Under the pieces are notes generated by a model. It made no database searches, was not told the DNA's origin, and saw only the letters and a list, made by a program, of their open reading frames with translations. Positions 1 through 7,413 of a stretch of DNA of 64,000 bases are shown here, in pieces. Made by a program: the position numbers and the translations under genes. Source of the DNA: Microvirga aerilata (GTDB taxonomy: Bacteria; Pseudomonadota; Alphaproteobacteria; Rhizobiales; Beijerinckiaceae); the NCBI RefSeq assembly GCF_016743775.1, contig NZ_JAEQMY010000008.1, positions 1-64,000 of the forward strand, read 5' to 3'. Each line of letters opens with the position of its first letter. The first letter of the stretch is position 1.

Positions 1-139
1 TGACAGAGCACCTCCATCTGTGGGTTTCCCCACAGCGGTGTACTCACCAAAGCATAGATCAGGTCGATGTCTTCTTATGACCGCTCTTACAAGCAGTCCG
101 CAAGGACACCGCCGCCTACGCTTCTCTTTCTTTCTTCAC

Positions 140-152
140 TTGTCAAAGAGCA
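140..152 (-). promoter_or_regulatory. boxA antitermination element of an rRNA operon leader
   Basis: Read on the minus strand this is TGCTCTTTGACAA, one base from the classical boxA TGCTCTTTAACAA and typical of alphaproteobacterial rRNA leaders. An A/G-rich tract follows on the minus strand and then a GC hairpin near 18-37. BoxA loads the Nus antitermination complex on rRNA transcripts, so an rRNA gene should begin shortly beyond position 1. No rRNA sequence itself lies in the window. Confidence 0.7.
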
Positions 153-263
153 CGTCTCACAAATGAGACAAATTCAGAACCTCCAACACCCCGCCCGCTT
201 GCCGCAGTCAGGATCAGAAGGCCCACCAGGCAAACCACCAAGTGATCCGCCGTCGATGAAGCT

Positions 264-292
264 GTTCTACTCGAACCCCGCTGGAAGGTCAA
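264..292 (-). promoter_or_regulatory. Strong sigma-70 promoter of the rRNA operon off the left edge
   Basis: On the minus strand a TTGACC -35 box (287-292) and a TAGAAC -10 box (264-269) are separated by exactly 17 bases. Directly upstream (293-325) lies an A+T-rich tract of T and A runs that resembles an UP element. Spacing, strength and the boxA 110 bases downstream fit an rRNA P1 promoter. The rest of 1-742 shows no convincing gene; open frames there run antisense to this leader or through the tRNA fragment. Confidence 0.7.
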
Positions 293-742
293 CACTTAAT
301 TTCGAAGTTTTTTCGAAATTTTGCGCCGTCCTCCCCGGCCTCCAGTATTCAGACAAGCCTCGCCGTTCGCAAAAGCGTATTCGCCCTTGCGTTTACGTCA
401 TCCAGGCCGATTTGAACGATCTGGAAACTTCCTCGATGTCGTCAGAGGAGCCATGGAGATTTGCCGGTTACTGGCAATCATGGCTCGTGCCGTCGATTAG
501 AACCTTCGAGAGGCCCTCATCGAAACCGCGCGTTTCGCCGGGCTCCTGCGAGCGATCGGCATTTGCGGTTTGGGGATTGAAGCTCGCCCGAACAGGATTC
601 CGGCGGGGCTGCGGATATGTCGATTCCCGGATCGTTTGTCAACACCCCCGGATCGCGGTCCGGCGATCTTTATCGTGCGCGAAGCCGCGCCCCTGGAGGT
701 GGGCGCAATCGACGCGAACGGGGGCTGGTCAAGGAAGGGGAT

Positions 743-790
743 TGGAGCGGGCGATGGGAATCGAACCCACGACATTCAGCTTGGGAAGCT
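743..790 (-). other. tRNA-Gly(CCC) 3' fragment: attachment site of an integrated element
   Basis: Read on the minus strand the segment contains the anticodon loop TTCCCAA, the variable region, the T arm with GGTTCGATTCC, the 3' acceptor strand CGCCCGC and an encoded CCA end at 743-745. Upstream of the anticodon stem (beyond 790) the sequence no longer resembles a tRNA, and no D arm or 5' acceptor strand is present. Together with the integrase 47 bases away, this is the classic remnant left when an element inserts in the 3' half of a tRNA gene. The restored tRNA-Gly should sit at the other end of the element. Confidence 0.8.
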
Positions 791-836
791 TGAGTTCAAA
801 CTACCTAAAACCTCTATAAATCAGTGGTTTCAAGGA

Positions 837-2108
837 CTATGCAGTCAATCTTGTGGGGTTAGATGTGGGGTTTTGGGTCGGAGCTTCGACCTGCATCCGC
901 TGTGCATCGAGAGCTTCACGAGCCAGCATGGCCTGCCGGATGCGCTCGGTCCTCACCCCGCCCATGTATCGCTCAGACATGGCGAGCGACCCATGGTTCA
1001 TGCTATCGCGGACAATCAGCGGGTCAGCGCAGGCTTCGGCCAGACGTTCACCGGCAGCGTGGCGCATGTCGTGCATCCGCACATTGGTCAAATCTTGGGC
1101 CTTCTTCCACCGTGCCCATCCTGTTCCGATACCCTCGTAGGTTAGACGATAACGTTGGCCCTTCACGTAGTGCTGGCCGGTCTTGTTATTGTGGAACGTC
1201 CGCTCGGCCAGGTAGGTCCACACATATTCAGAGTGGTAGGGCTTCCCAGTCCCTGGATCAATCTGCGACAGGATCAGGTTTTCGATGCTCTTCGTCATCG
1301 CCAGGACATAGGGCTTCGGCTCCTGCCCCTTCTTGGCCTTCTTCTTCAGGGTCTTGAAGGTGATCGTGCCTTTGTTCCAGTCGATCTGGTCCCACCGAAG
1401 GTCCACGAACTGTTCACGGCGGGGACCACCGGCCAGGGCAAAGCACAGGGCTGGAAGGTGGTCCTTCCGGTATGTCGCCAGCATCTTCCGTTCGTGCTCG
1501 TAAGTGAACTCGGTGTGGCGCGGGGCCTCCTTGAGCCAAACCGCTTCCCAGCGGATCGGCTGAATTTGACGACCCTTCGCAGCCATATGGGACAGGAACC
1601 ACTTCATCCGTTCGCCGACTGTGATGTTGACGGTTCGAGCAGAGACGAGCTTCTGCGGCTTCGGCTGGCCAGTCTTCTTGTCGATCTTCGGTTTGCCGTC
1701 CTTTGTACGAAGCTTCACATGCTCCCGCTTCCGCTTGTTCATCATTTCGATGATAAGCTCAGTGTCGATGTCCGAGATCATGAAATGAGGACCAAGGTAG
1801 CCGATGATCCGCCTGAAGTCGGCCTCGATGTCCTTGGTCCCCGACCACTGACCGTCATGGTCATCGAAGTATTCGGCCACGGCTTCATCAAGGGTCTGAT
1901 CGAGGATTTTGCCCTTCGGGTTGCGGACACGGTTTGCTTCCGCCGCCTTCAACTCAGTCGTCGTCTCGTCACGCCACTGCTTTTGCAGGGCTGACGCCTT
2001 GTCTTTGTTCCTCTTCGAGCCGGTGACAGGGATGTCGGTCATGCGCGTATAACGCTTGCCGTCGATCTCCCACTCGGCGCGGTAGAACCCATTATGGTTG
2101 TGTGCCAT
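837..2108 (-). CDS. Tyrosine site-specific integrase of a tRNA-Gly element
   Basis: A 423-residue phage-type integrase that would catalyse insertion and excision at the adjacent tRNA-Gly site. An N-terminal DNA-binding region (about 70-190) precedes the catalytic domain. The catalytic residues are recognisable: Arg in GGPRREQ (about 230), His and Arg in HDMRH (346 and 349), His in MNHGS (372) and the nucleophile Tyr in SERYMGG (381). It is full length for the family and appears active. It lies between the tRNA fragment and an excisionase-like gene, the usual arrangement at an element end. The 3' end points at the attachment site. Confidence 0.92.
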   Translation of the reverse strand: MAHNHNGFYRAEWEIDGKRYTRMTDIPVTGSKRNKDKASALQKQWRDETTTELKAAEANRVRNPKGKILDQTLDEAVAEYFDDHDGQWSGTKDIEADFRRIIGYLGPHFMISDIDTELIIEMMNKRKREHVKLRTKDGKPKIDKKTGQPKPQKLVSARTVNITVGERMKWFLSHMAAKGRQIQPIRWEAVWLKEAPRHTEFTYEHERKMLATYRKDHLPALCFALAGGPRREQFVDLRWDQIDWNKGTITFKTLKKKAKKGQEPKPYVLAMTKSIENLILSQIDPGTGKPYHSEYVWTYLAERTFHNNKTGQHYVKGQRYRLTYEGIGTGWARWKKAQDLTNVRMHDMRHAAGERLAEACADPLIVRDSMNHGSLAMSERYMGGVRTERIRQAMLAREALDAQRMQVEAPTQNPTSNPTRLTA

Positions 2109-2127
2109 TCATGCTCTCCTGTTGCAG

Positions 2128-2150
2128 AAAAGGCGGCTAAGCCGCCTTTT
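2128..2150 (-). terminator. Rho-independent terminator of the excisionase-like gene
   Basis: A perfect hairpin with arms GGCGGC and GCCGCC and a 3-base loop is flanked by four A and four T. It overlaps the stop codon of the excisionase-like gene and lies between it and the integrase. Because it is symmetrical it can work on both strands. It suggests that the integrase has its own promoter or depends on readthrough. Confidence 0.7.
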
Positions 2151-2469
2151 CAAATCGTGCCATGAAGCTCTTGCGCCCCACTGGGGCTGAAAGCTTTCGG
2201 GGCTGCTTCGGAGCCGGTGCAGGCACCCGCGCATTCGCGATGGGGCGGTTCATGTAGGCCAGAAGGTCATCCTTGCTAACCATGCGCCGCCTCCCCTCCT
2301 TCCGGTATGCCAGCCCTCCCAACGTGACAGGCTTGTTGGTGATGGCGCGAATGCTGTCTACGTCCTTGTACCGGAGCACTTTCGCGACCTCCTTCAGTTC
2401 CAGCCACAAGGGCCACGTTTCGGGGTCTTTCGGATCGAAGTCTTCTTCGGATTTGTTGTTGTCGTTCAC
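2137..2469 (-). CDS. Excisionase-like MerR/HTH_17-type DNA-binding protein
   Basis: About 110 residues if translated from the GTG at 2469. The central part, from LELKEVAKVLRY to VSKDDLLAYMNR, reads as a winged helix-turn-helix of the excisionase/MerR type, followed by a basic proline-rich tail. Such proteins bend attachment-site DNA and direct excision by the neighbouring integrase. The frame stays open to 2571, but that extension overlaps a pseudogene relic (2543-2745), so the later start is preferred. Two direct repeats directly upstream of the chosen start could be its operators. Confidence 0.65.
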   Translation of the reverse strand: MNDNNKSEEDFDPKDPETWPLWLELKEVAKVLRYKDVDSIRAITNKPVTLGGLAYRKEGRRRMVSKDDLLAYMNRPIANARVPAPAPKQPRKLSAPVGRKSFMARFEKAA

Positions 2470-2473
2470 AATA

Positions 2474-2513
2474 AGTCTCTGAAAAGTTCTTAAGATTAGT
2501 CTCTGAAAAGTTT
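2474..2513. repeat. Two 15-bp direct repeats upstream of the excisionase-like gene
   Basis: The sequence agtctctgaaaagtt occurs at 2474-2488 and again at 2499-2513, a 25-base period, immediately upstream of the GTG start at 2469. The position suggests paired binding sites for the gene's own product or for another regulator of the excision genes. Function is inferred from position only. Confidence 0.55.
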
Positions 2514-2542
2514 GAAAATGGTGCTGCGGTGGTTCGTGGTAC

Positions 2543-2745
2543 TTACTCGGGCACGGCCTTGCATGGCTCATGATCCATCTTCAGGCCGATGAAGCCTTTG
2601 GAGCAAGCCGTTTAGCAAGGTGGAACCAGTTTGCGTCGATGTCTTTGGGGCGAAGTTTCATAGCATAGCGACCGTCTCCCTGCCATTCGACAAAGTTTTT
2701 GACGATCATAAAGATAATAAAAATAAATCTCAGCTTGGTGTTCAT
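2543..2745 (-). pseudogene. Frameshifted relic of the 59656-60087 FKLRW-family gene
   Basis: The first about 45 codons, from MNTKLRF through RPKDIDANWFHL, align with MITKLHI through RPKDISGNRFHL of the intact gene at 59656-60087. A one-base deletion then shifts the frame. Homology resumes as GLKMDHEPCKAVPE against GLKMDFEPSKAVLPE, then meets a stop at 2543. The C-terminal module is lost. The upstream flank to about 2880 also resembles the flank of the intact gene, including TTGACG and the CGCCGCCGAC stretch, so gene and promoter were duplicated together. Confidence 0.75.
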
Positions 2746-3197
2746 ATCAAAACGTATCCTGGAACAAATAAACCAATAACGTCGGTTATGACTAAATCTT
2801 GCCGCCGACACTTTTGAATTTACAGAAATCAGATTCGTCCCGTCAAAATTAAAATCTTGGAATCGAAAATTTTTCTCGTCAGGTGGTAGAAGCTTGGACG
2901 ATCACTCCTGGGATTTCTCTTTGATGGGCTTGGCCCAGTTGGGCGCTCACGACATGCTCAAAATAATTTTGAATGGCCGTCTGGTGGCTTCAATGAACCC
3001 TTTCAAGAAGAGCGCCTGAGCAAGATCGTAGACCCGGAACTCCACATCATGGGTGTCATCCGGTACCCGAAGAGAAGAACGCCAGAGCGGACAGAGGTTT
3101 TCTCAATGCGGCTGCGGACAGGGTTTCGTCCTATGGCCTAACCAGCACTCCGACTGTGGCAAGCGGTGTAGCGTGAGGAGACTTCTCCCTGACCGGC
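2746..3197. other. Gene-poor stretch
   Basis: About the first 130 bases are the A+T-rich upstream flank shared with the gene at 59656-60087. From about 2880 to 3197 I see no start with a ribosome site, no tRNA, no strong hairpin and no recognisable protein. A short plus-strand frame around 2890-3019 ends in NPFKKSA but has no known relative that I recognise. Confidence 0.5.
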
Positions 3198-3596
3198 TTA
3201 CGCGGCCAACTTGAGATTGGAAACCGGCTGCTCCTGACAGAAAGCGGCAAGCATGCTCCTGTAAACAGCCCGCCCCTCATCAGTCGCTACGTAGAGCCGC
3301 GTCCGCCCACCGTTCGACGAAGCGCAGTCCATGACGAGCTTGTGACTAGTGCGTTTGTCGGGCCAACCTTGCCCGAGAGCACGTATCGTGTAGCGGATGC
3401 TTCCCTCGCTCGTGTCCCCAATCTCGGCCATTTCCCTGACGGACAGGCCATCATTTGCTGCCGTAAGGAGGAAGGCGAGTGCCGCCTTGATCCGCATGTT
3501 GGGATCGATCTTACGAAGTACCTTGAGAGCAGCAATGAGGCCCGGAAGATCGGCAGCGCTCGGCACGGCGGCGTTCGCCGCAGCGCGCGCCCGCAC
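3198..3596 (-). CDS. Winged-helix (MarR-like) DNA-binding protein
   Basis: About 132 residues starting at a GTG directly after the stop of the upstream gene (3597), so the two are translationally coupled. The segment AALAFLLTAANDGLSVREM followed by EIGDTSEGSIRYTIRALGQ reads as a helix-turn-helix. ATDEGRAVYRSM near the C terminus has the wing and terminal-helix pattern of MarR-like proteins. It probably regulates transcription, with the coiled-coil product of the upstream gene as a possible partner. The target is unknown. Confidence 0.55.
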   Translation of the reverse strand: MRARAAANAAVPSAADLPGLIAALKVLRKIDPNMRIKAALAFLLTAANDGLSVREMAEIGDTSEGSIRYTIRALGQGWPDKRTSHKLVMDCASSNGGRTRLYVATDEGRAVYRSMLAAFCQEQPVSNLKLAA

Positions 3597-4019
3597 TTAA
3601 GCCGCCGTTCGAGCAGCCTTCTTTTCAGGAGCCGTTCCGGCCTCAGAGGTAGGCTTCGTAACCTGCTTCGTCAGGTTCCTGATCGTCTTTTCATGCTCCC
3701 TGATCTGCCGCGCTTGCTCTTCAAGCGTCTGCTTGCAGTCCTGAAGCTGCCGCTGCATCTCGCTCTTTTCGGCTTCCCGCTCTGCCACGATCTTCTCAAG
3801 CGCCGAAATGCGCCTGAGATGTCGCACAACCTTCTGAGAGCTAGTATCGAGAGCCATGAGGTCACTCTCGCGTACCGTGAGGTTATCGAAACTCATTTGC
3901 TGCCCATCAAGCATATGATAGGCGAGCCGAATGGCGGCCAGCGCTTCAATGTCGGGCGTACCAGGATGGCCTGCGCGGCACAAAAGCTTCTGGAGGCGAT
4001 CAATGTTGATCTTGGTCAT
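3597..4019 (-). CDS. Coiled-coil protein, first gene of a two-gene operon
   Basis: A 140-residue protein starting at the ATG at 4019, which has an AAGGA ribosome site 8 bases upstream; a longer frame to 4064 lacks one. Residues about 70-120 form a heptad-rich coiled coil (RRISALEKIVAEREAEKSE onward), followed by a Lys/Ala-rich tail. The N terminus TKINIDRLQKLLCRAG may be a small helical domain. The downstream gene begins on the base next to its stop. I do not recognise a named family. Confidence 0.55.
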   Translation of the reverse strand: MTKINIDRLQKLLCRAGHPGTPDIEALAAIRLAYHMLDGQQMSFDNLTVRESDLMALDTSSQKVVRHLRRISALEKIVAEREAEKSEMQRQLQDCKQTLEEQARQIREHEKTIRNLTKQVTKPTSEAGTAPEKKAARTAA

Positions 4020-4361
4020 TGGGGAATCCTTGTAACGAGAAATGTATGAAAATATAGGTGACAAAGACTTGCCGATGCGGATCAGTACCAGCGTAGTGTG
4101 AAATAAACAGCGTCCGAAACATTGGCGAATTTCAATGGGACACCCTCTTTAGTAAGCCCCTAAACAGTAGGTGGTTCTGACAAAAACTCATTGACCCATT
4201 TTTGAATTTCACCTGAAAGGAACGCCTCTGCGGGGAATACAGTAAGGGTCAAATTTTCGTCGTTCCACCTCCCTTCCGAAGCGTCGGGCTGCGAACGTGT
4301 CGGGTTACTTCGCGAAAGTCTTCAAGGTGTGAGTAACGGGCAATTCGACTGAATGCCCTTC
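4020..4361. other. Intergenic stretch without recognisable genes
   Basis: Both flanking genes are on the minus strand. The segment is fairly A+T rich near 4040-4180 and probably contains the promoter of the coiled-coil/MarR-like pair. I find no hairpin with a T tract and no credible reading frame. Confidence 0.4.
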
Positions 4362-4655
4362 CTATGCCGACGAAAGAGCCGCTGCGAACTGCCTCCCCTT
4401 CTTTGTGCGGACATACGCCTCTGCCCGTGAGCCAGGGATCGCTCGGTCGCTCGTAAGGAGCGCAGCACTACCTTTACCTTCATCGGCGAGTTTTGCCGTC
4501 AGCCGAGCGACTGCTGAGACGATCTTGCCGAGAGCCTTTGCAACCTCGCTTGGCGTCACCGGACGTGGACGATCATCCACCGTTCGCGCAGCAACAATGA
4601 TCACGGCCTTAATGGCACTTCCATCAAAACCAACGCAGCTTAAACAACGTTGCAT
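4362..4655 (-). CDS. Small putative winged-helix protein
   Basis: A 97-residue protein from the ATG at 4655, preceded by GGAAG 8 bases upstream. Its start overlaps the 3' end of the FKLRW-module gene (stop at 4624), which suggests coupling. TPSEVAKALGKIVSAVARL looks like a recognition-helix segment, and AYVRTKKGRQFAAAL resembles the wing and terminal helix of the 3198-3596 protein. A MarR-like DNA-binding role is inferred; no family is certain. Confidence 0.45.
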   Translation of the reverse strand: MQRCLSCVGFDGSAIKAVIIVAARTVDDRPRPVTPSEVAKALGKIVSAVARLTAKLADEGKGSAALLTSDRAIPGSRAEAYVRTKKGRQFAAALSSA

Positions 4656-4959
4656 CACTGAGACTTCCAAATTCGATCACCGTAGCGGTGCCATGCAAGC
4701 CGCGCCTGCTAAAGATGGCAGTTTCAACCGGCCCACTAAGGCATACACGACACCAATCTCGGACCTCGGACTTAAGTCTGGGCGGTAGTTCGCAATAGCG
4801 ATTATCTTCGGGCTCGACCAATTGCTCTCTACGCGGCCACGAGAGAGGAAGCCAATGTTCCCGGAGTTCCGGGAACATTTCGTGCATGTGAGTTCTGTCG
4901 TGTAGGACATCCTGGATGGTAGGGACGCTCCGAGTTTCGCGTCTGCTCAGTGCTGCCAT
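4624..4959 (-). CDS. Unknown protein with C-terminal FKLRW module
   Basis: 111 residues. The C-terminal 45-50 residues contain VRDWC, then a variable stretch, then TVIEFGSLSDATLFKLRWF. The same order (a Trp-containing helix, a spacer, an aromatic beta strand, a helix with Ala, then F-K/N-L-R-W/F) recurs in the proteins at 5557-6009, 28577-28873 and 59656-60087. The gene overlaps its neighbours on both sides (13 bases with 4947-5384), indicating one minus-strand operon. An 11-bp perfect inverted repeat (4854-4879) lies inside it. The function is unknown. Confidence 0.6.
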   Translation of the reverse strand: MAALSRRETRSVPTIQDVLHDRTHMHEMFPELREHWLPLSWPRREQLVEPEDNRYCELPPRLKSEVRDWCRVCLSGPVETAIFSRRGLHGTATVIEFGSLSDATLFKLRWF

Positions 4960-5384
4960 GAAATGCCCCGTCCAAGGTTCGGGAGGCGACGCATGATCAT
5001 GGCAACAGCTTCATCTTGGCTCGCGGCCTCCACTCTTTCGAAGTGCGGTCCACTTTCCTCATCGAAGACCAAGATGCCATACAGCGTCTCATGATACTTC
5101 ATGAGGGCATGAGCGTAACCAGACGCAGTGTAAGCATCACCATTCTTAAGCGCATCGATACAGTATTGGGAGAGCAGCACTTCTAGGATCAATTTCGCCT
5201 TCACATTGTTCAAAGGCAATGAGGGTTCCTCTTGCAAATCCTCTACAGCCTTACGGGCTTTATACATTGCCATCTGCAACCATGCGCGCGTTTGCGGGTC
5301 ATAGTCGAGCAGGAGCAAATTTTGATATGGTTGATCATTGCCCGAAAAGCGGACTGAAAGGCCGAAAACACTACCAGATTTCAT
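4947..5384 (-). CDS. Unknown 145-residue protein, first gene of a three-gene operon
   Basis: The protein begins MKSGSVFGLSVRFSGN and has no signal peptide or membrane segment. The middle (AKLILEVLLSQYCIDALKN) is helical, and the C-terminal part (YGILVFDEESGPHFERV, then EAVAMIMRRLP) alternates strand and helix. It overlaps the FKLRW-module gene downstream by 13 bases, so the products probably work together. The gene diverges from the HTH-FKLRW gene at 5557 across a 172-base region. I recognise no family. Confidence 0.5.
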   Translation of the reverse strand: MKSGSVFGLSVRFSGNDQPYQNLLLLDYDPQTRAWLQMAMYKARKAVEDLQEEPSLPLNNVKAKLILEVLLSQYCIDALKNGDAYTASGYAHALMKYHETLYGILVFDEESGPHFERVEAASQDEAVAMIMRRLPNLGRGISWQH

Positions 5385-5510
5385 GGTGAAGTCTCATGTA
5401 AACTATAAAATACGACTGCTCACCTGCCCAATACGGTGCGAGTGAGTATCTGTTGGATACGAGCGATGTCTCAGGCTGTCAACACCTATTGTAAAGGAAA
5501 TCGACATATG

Positions 5511-5529
5511 ATGTGCAGCGGTCGCACAT
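5511..5529. promoter_or_regulatory. Candidate operator: inverted repeat in the divergent promoter region
   Basis: ATGTGC (5511-5516) and GCACAT (5524-5529) form a perfect 6-bp inverted repeat with a 7-base spacer, 28 bases upstream of the ATG of the HTH protein at 5557 and between divergent genes. Its location suits autoregulation by that protein. No binding evidence is available from sequence alone. Confidence 0.4.
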
Positions 5530-5556
5530 GATAAGTAATAGCATATAGGTAAACAT

Positions 5557-6009
5557 ATGATCGAGACTCCTGCCCAGTTCCAGAAATGGCGGAAGCTGCA
5601 TGACTTAACGCAAAGTCAGGCTGCGGAACTTTTAGGTCTCAGCAGGCGAAGCATTGCTACCTATGAGAGTACCGGCCCAGTACCTCGGACGGTCGCTTTG
5701 GCATGCGAGGCGATCACAAATGAACCCCAGAACAGCGGATTTTATGTGAGGCTTGTGGAAGAGCAGTACCCGAAACTCGGACCAAACTTGATTGTTTTGC
5801 CCTTCGTGCTGCGAAGAGCATCTACATATGAACAAGTGATCCAGATCAGGCTGCTGGACGAAGTGGAAGAATGGCTACAAGAAAACACGCCATCCGCTCA
5901 ATTCTCTCTGCGAACGGTTATAACACCGGAAATGCGAAGGCGGGAGGTTGCCGTATTCGCCTTTGAGAGCATTCCGCATGCGGTGCTCTTCAAGCTACGA
6001 TGGTGCTGA
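5557..6009 (+). CDS. HTH (XRE-like) regulator fused to C-terminal FKLRW module
   Basis: 150 residues. Residues about 5-45 (FQKWRKLHDLTQSQAAELL, then LSRRSIATYEST) are a Cro/C1-type helix-turn-helix as in mobile-element regulators and antitoxins. The C-terminal half has EVEEWLQENTPSAQF and ends AVFAFESIPHAVLFKLRWC, matching the module in three other proteins of this window. This places the module on a DNA-binding domain and suggests that it senses or binds a partner. Transcribed divergently from the 4947-5384 operon, with a candidate operator between. Confidence 0.65.
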   Translation: MIETPAQFQKWRKLHDLTQSQAAELLGLSRRSIATYESTGPVPRTVALACEAITNEPQNSGFYVRLVEEQYPKLGPNLIVLPFVLRRASTYEQVIQIRLLDEVEEWLQENTPSAQFSLRTVITPEMRRREVAVFAFESIPHAVLFKLRWC

Positions 6010-6094
6010 GCACTACAATCCTAAAAACTAGAAACAGCATTTGCTGGGTGCATCTGCCCATCACGCCTGATGCTCTTCAATCTCGGCTAGTGCG

Positions 6095-6490
6095 ACTTCC
6101 GTATCCTTCTTGGTGAATGTCGGTGGTGGCATGCCAGCGCTTGATCTCACCCTGTTCATTGCGAAGAGGAACCGCTCGTAAGGGTCCAGCGGTACTCTCC
6201 GAAATGAAGGCGCAGACGGCACTCAACCTCATACGGCTGGCCTGTCGCGAGGGAGCGCCGCCATTTGACCCACGTCCCAATTTTATCTTTGGGGTGGAGG
6301 ATTTCGCTCCGTCTGTTCCCCAAGGCAGACCCCAAAGGCTGACCTGAGAACTCGTACCAGCGGAGATTGTGGAAATCGTTGTGGCCATCGGGCCGCACCG
6401 ACCACACGATATGGATACGGCATCAATGATGCGCTTGAATCGCGGTGATCGCGGCTCGTCCTCAAGGTCAAGCAGGCTGGGTTCAGCGTA
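6095..6490 (-). pseudogene. Frameshifted PAS-domain fragment
   Basis: Two minus-strand frames together reproduce the first PAS domain of the intact protein at 17117-19714. The order is RFKRIIDAV, then PDGHNDFHNLRWYEFSG in another frame, then RSLATGQPYEVECRLR, then back to the first frame with RAVPLRNEQGEIKRW. The intact homologue reads RLKRIIDAV, PDGRNDFHNRRWYEFSG and RAVPLRNEQGDIERW. No kinase or GGDEF output domain remains. It is a dead remnant of a PAS sensor gene. Confidence 0.8.
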
Positions 6491-6645
6491 ATGCGATACG
6501 TGCCTCATGCCATTTTTCCAGAACTCATCACGATCAGCGAAATTGGTTGAGATATGAACCTTCTGCGTCAGGGTACCTCAAAGAAAACTGTTTGCTTTTA
6601 GCTACGCTTCATAGAATTTAGAAAGCTCAAGGGGCAGACTAATAA

Positions 6646-7392
6646 ATGTATTCTGACGATATGCTGTATGCAGGGGCCGTCCGGGGGCACCGCGCGAACA
6701 AACTACTGGCTGCTCTGGAGCCGGAAGACTTTGCCTGTCTGGAGCCGCACTTGGAAATCGTGAGCTTGCAGCAGGGTCAGGTGCTCCGCGAGACGGGTCA
6801 GCCGCTCCAGTACGCCTACTTTCCGCACAACGTCATCATCTCGCTTATGGCTGGCATGCAGGACGGTCGCGCTGCCGAGATGTCGGTTTTTGGCAACGAA
6901 GGCGTCACAGGTCTCACAGGAGCAGCGGTCACCAATCAGGCTTTCGGACGCTACGTTGTGCAACTCACCGGCACGGCTTCCCGGATCAAGATGACCAAAA
7001 TGTACGAGGTGATCAGCACACGCCCGAACATTCAGCGCCTGATGCGCCACTTCATGGAGGCCCTCATGGTGCGCGTTCTCCAGAATGTTGCCTGTAACGC
7101 CATCCATAGTGTTGAAGCCCGCTGTGCTCGCCTCATCCTGAGCACGAGCCATCGCGTTGATCAGGAGATGATCCCCCTCACGCACGAATCCTGGGCAGAC
7201 CGGATGGGGGTCCAGCGCTCGACCGTGAGTGCCATCATGAAGAGATTTCAGGCCGCAGGGTGGGTCAGGCAAAGCAGAGGTGGCATCACCATCACGGACC
7301 CGACTGCTCTCAGAGAGGCCGCGTGTGAATGTTACCAGACAGTTCGCGACGTATTCGTGCGCCTACTGCCGTATACGGCGAAGAAGGACTGA
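6646..7392 (+). CDS. Crp/Fnr-family transcriptional regulator
   Basis: 248 residues. The N-terminal cyclic-nucleotide-binding-like beta barrel (about 35-130) begins LEPHLEIVSLQQGQVLRE and includes AEMSVFGNEGVTGL. The C-terminal winged helix has a recognition region DRMGVQRSTVSAIMKRF (about 185-200). No cysteine cluster for an Fe-S centre is seen at the N terminus, so an Fnr-type oxygen sensor is unlikely. This form is common in Methylobacteriaceae, where many paralogues exist. The start is the ATG at 6646; an ATG at 6661 is an alternative. Confidence 0.8.
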   Translation: MYSDDMLYAGAVRGHRANKLLAALEPEDFACLEPHLEIVSLQQGQVLRETGQPLQYAYFPHNVIISLMAGMQDGRAAEMSVFGNEGVTGLTGAAVTNQAFGRYVVQLTGTASRIKMTKMYEVISTRPNIQRLMRHFMEALMVRVLQNVACNAIHSVEARCARLILSTSHRVDQEMIPLTHESWADRMGVQRSTVSAIMKRFQAAGWVRQSRGGITITDPTALREAACECYQTVRDVFVRLLPYTAKKD

Positions 7393-7413
7393 GGCTGCGT
7401 GGCCATCGCCCTC

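Noticed and set aside
67..819. Long plus-strand frame across the left edge containing MGIEPTTFSLGS
   Set aside because: It runs antisense to the rRNA leader and through the tRNA-Gly fragment; the GIEPTTFSLGS string is the well-known false protein produced by translating tRNA-Gly.
1155..1994. 279-codon plus-strand frame
   Set aside because: Entirely antisense to the intact integrase gene, which has all catalytic residues.
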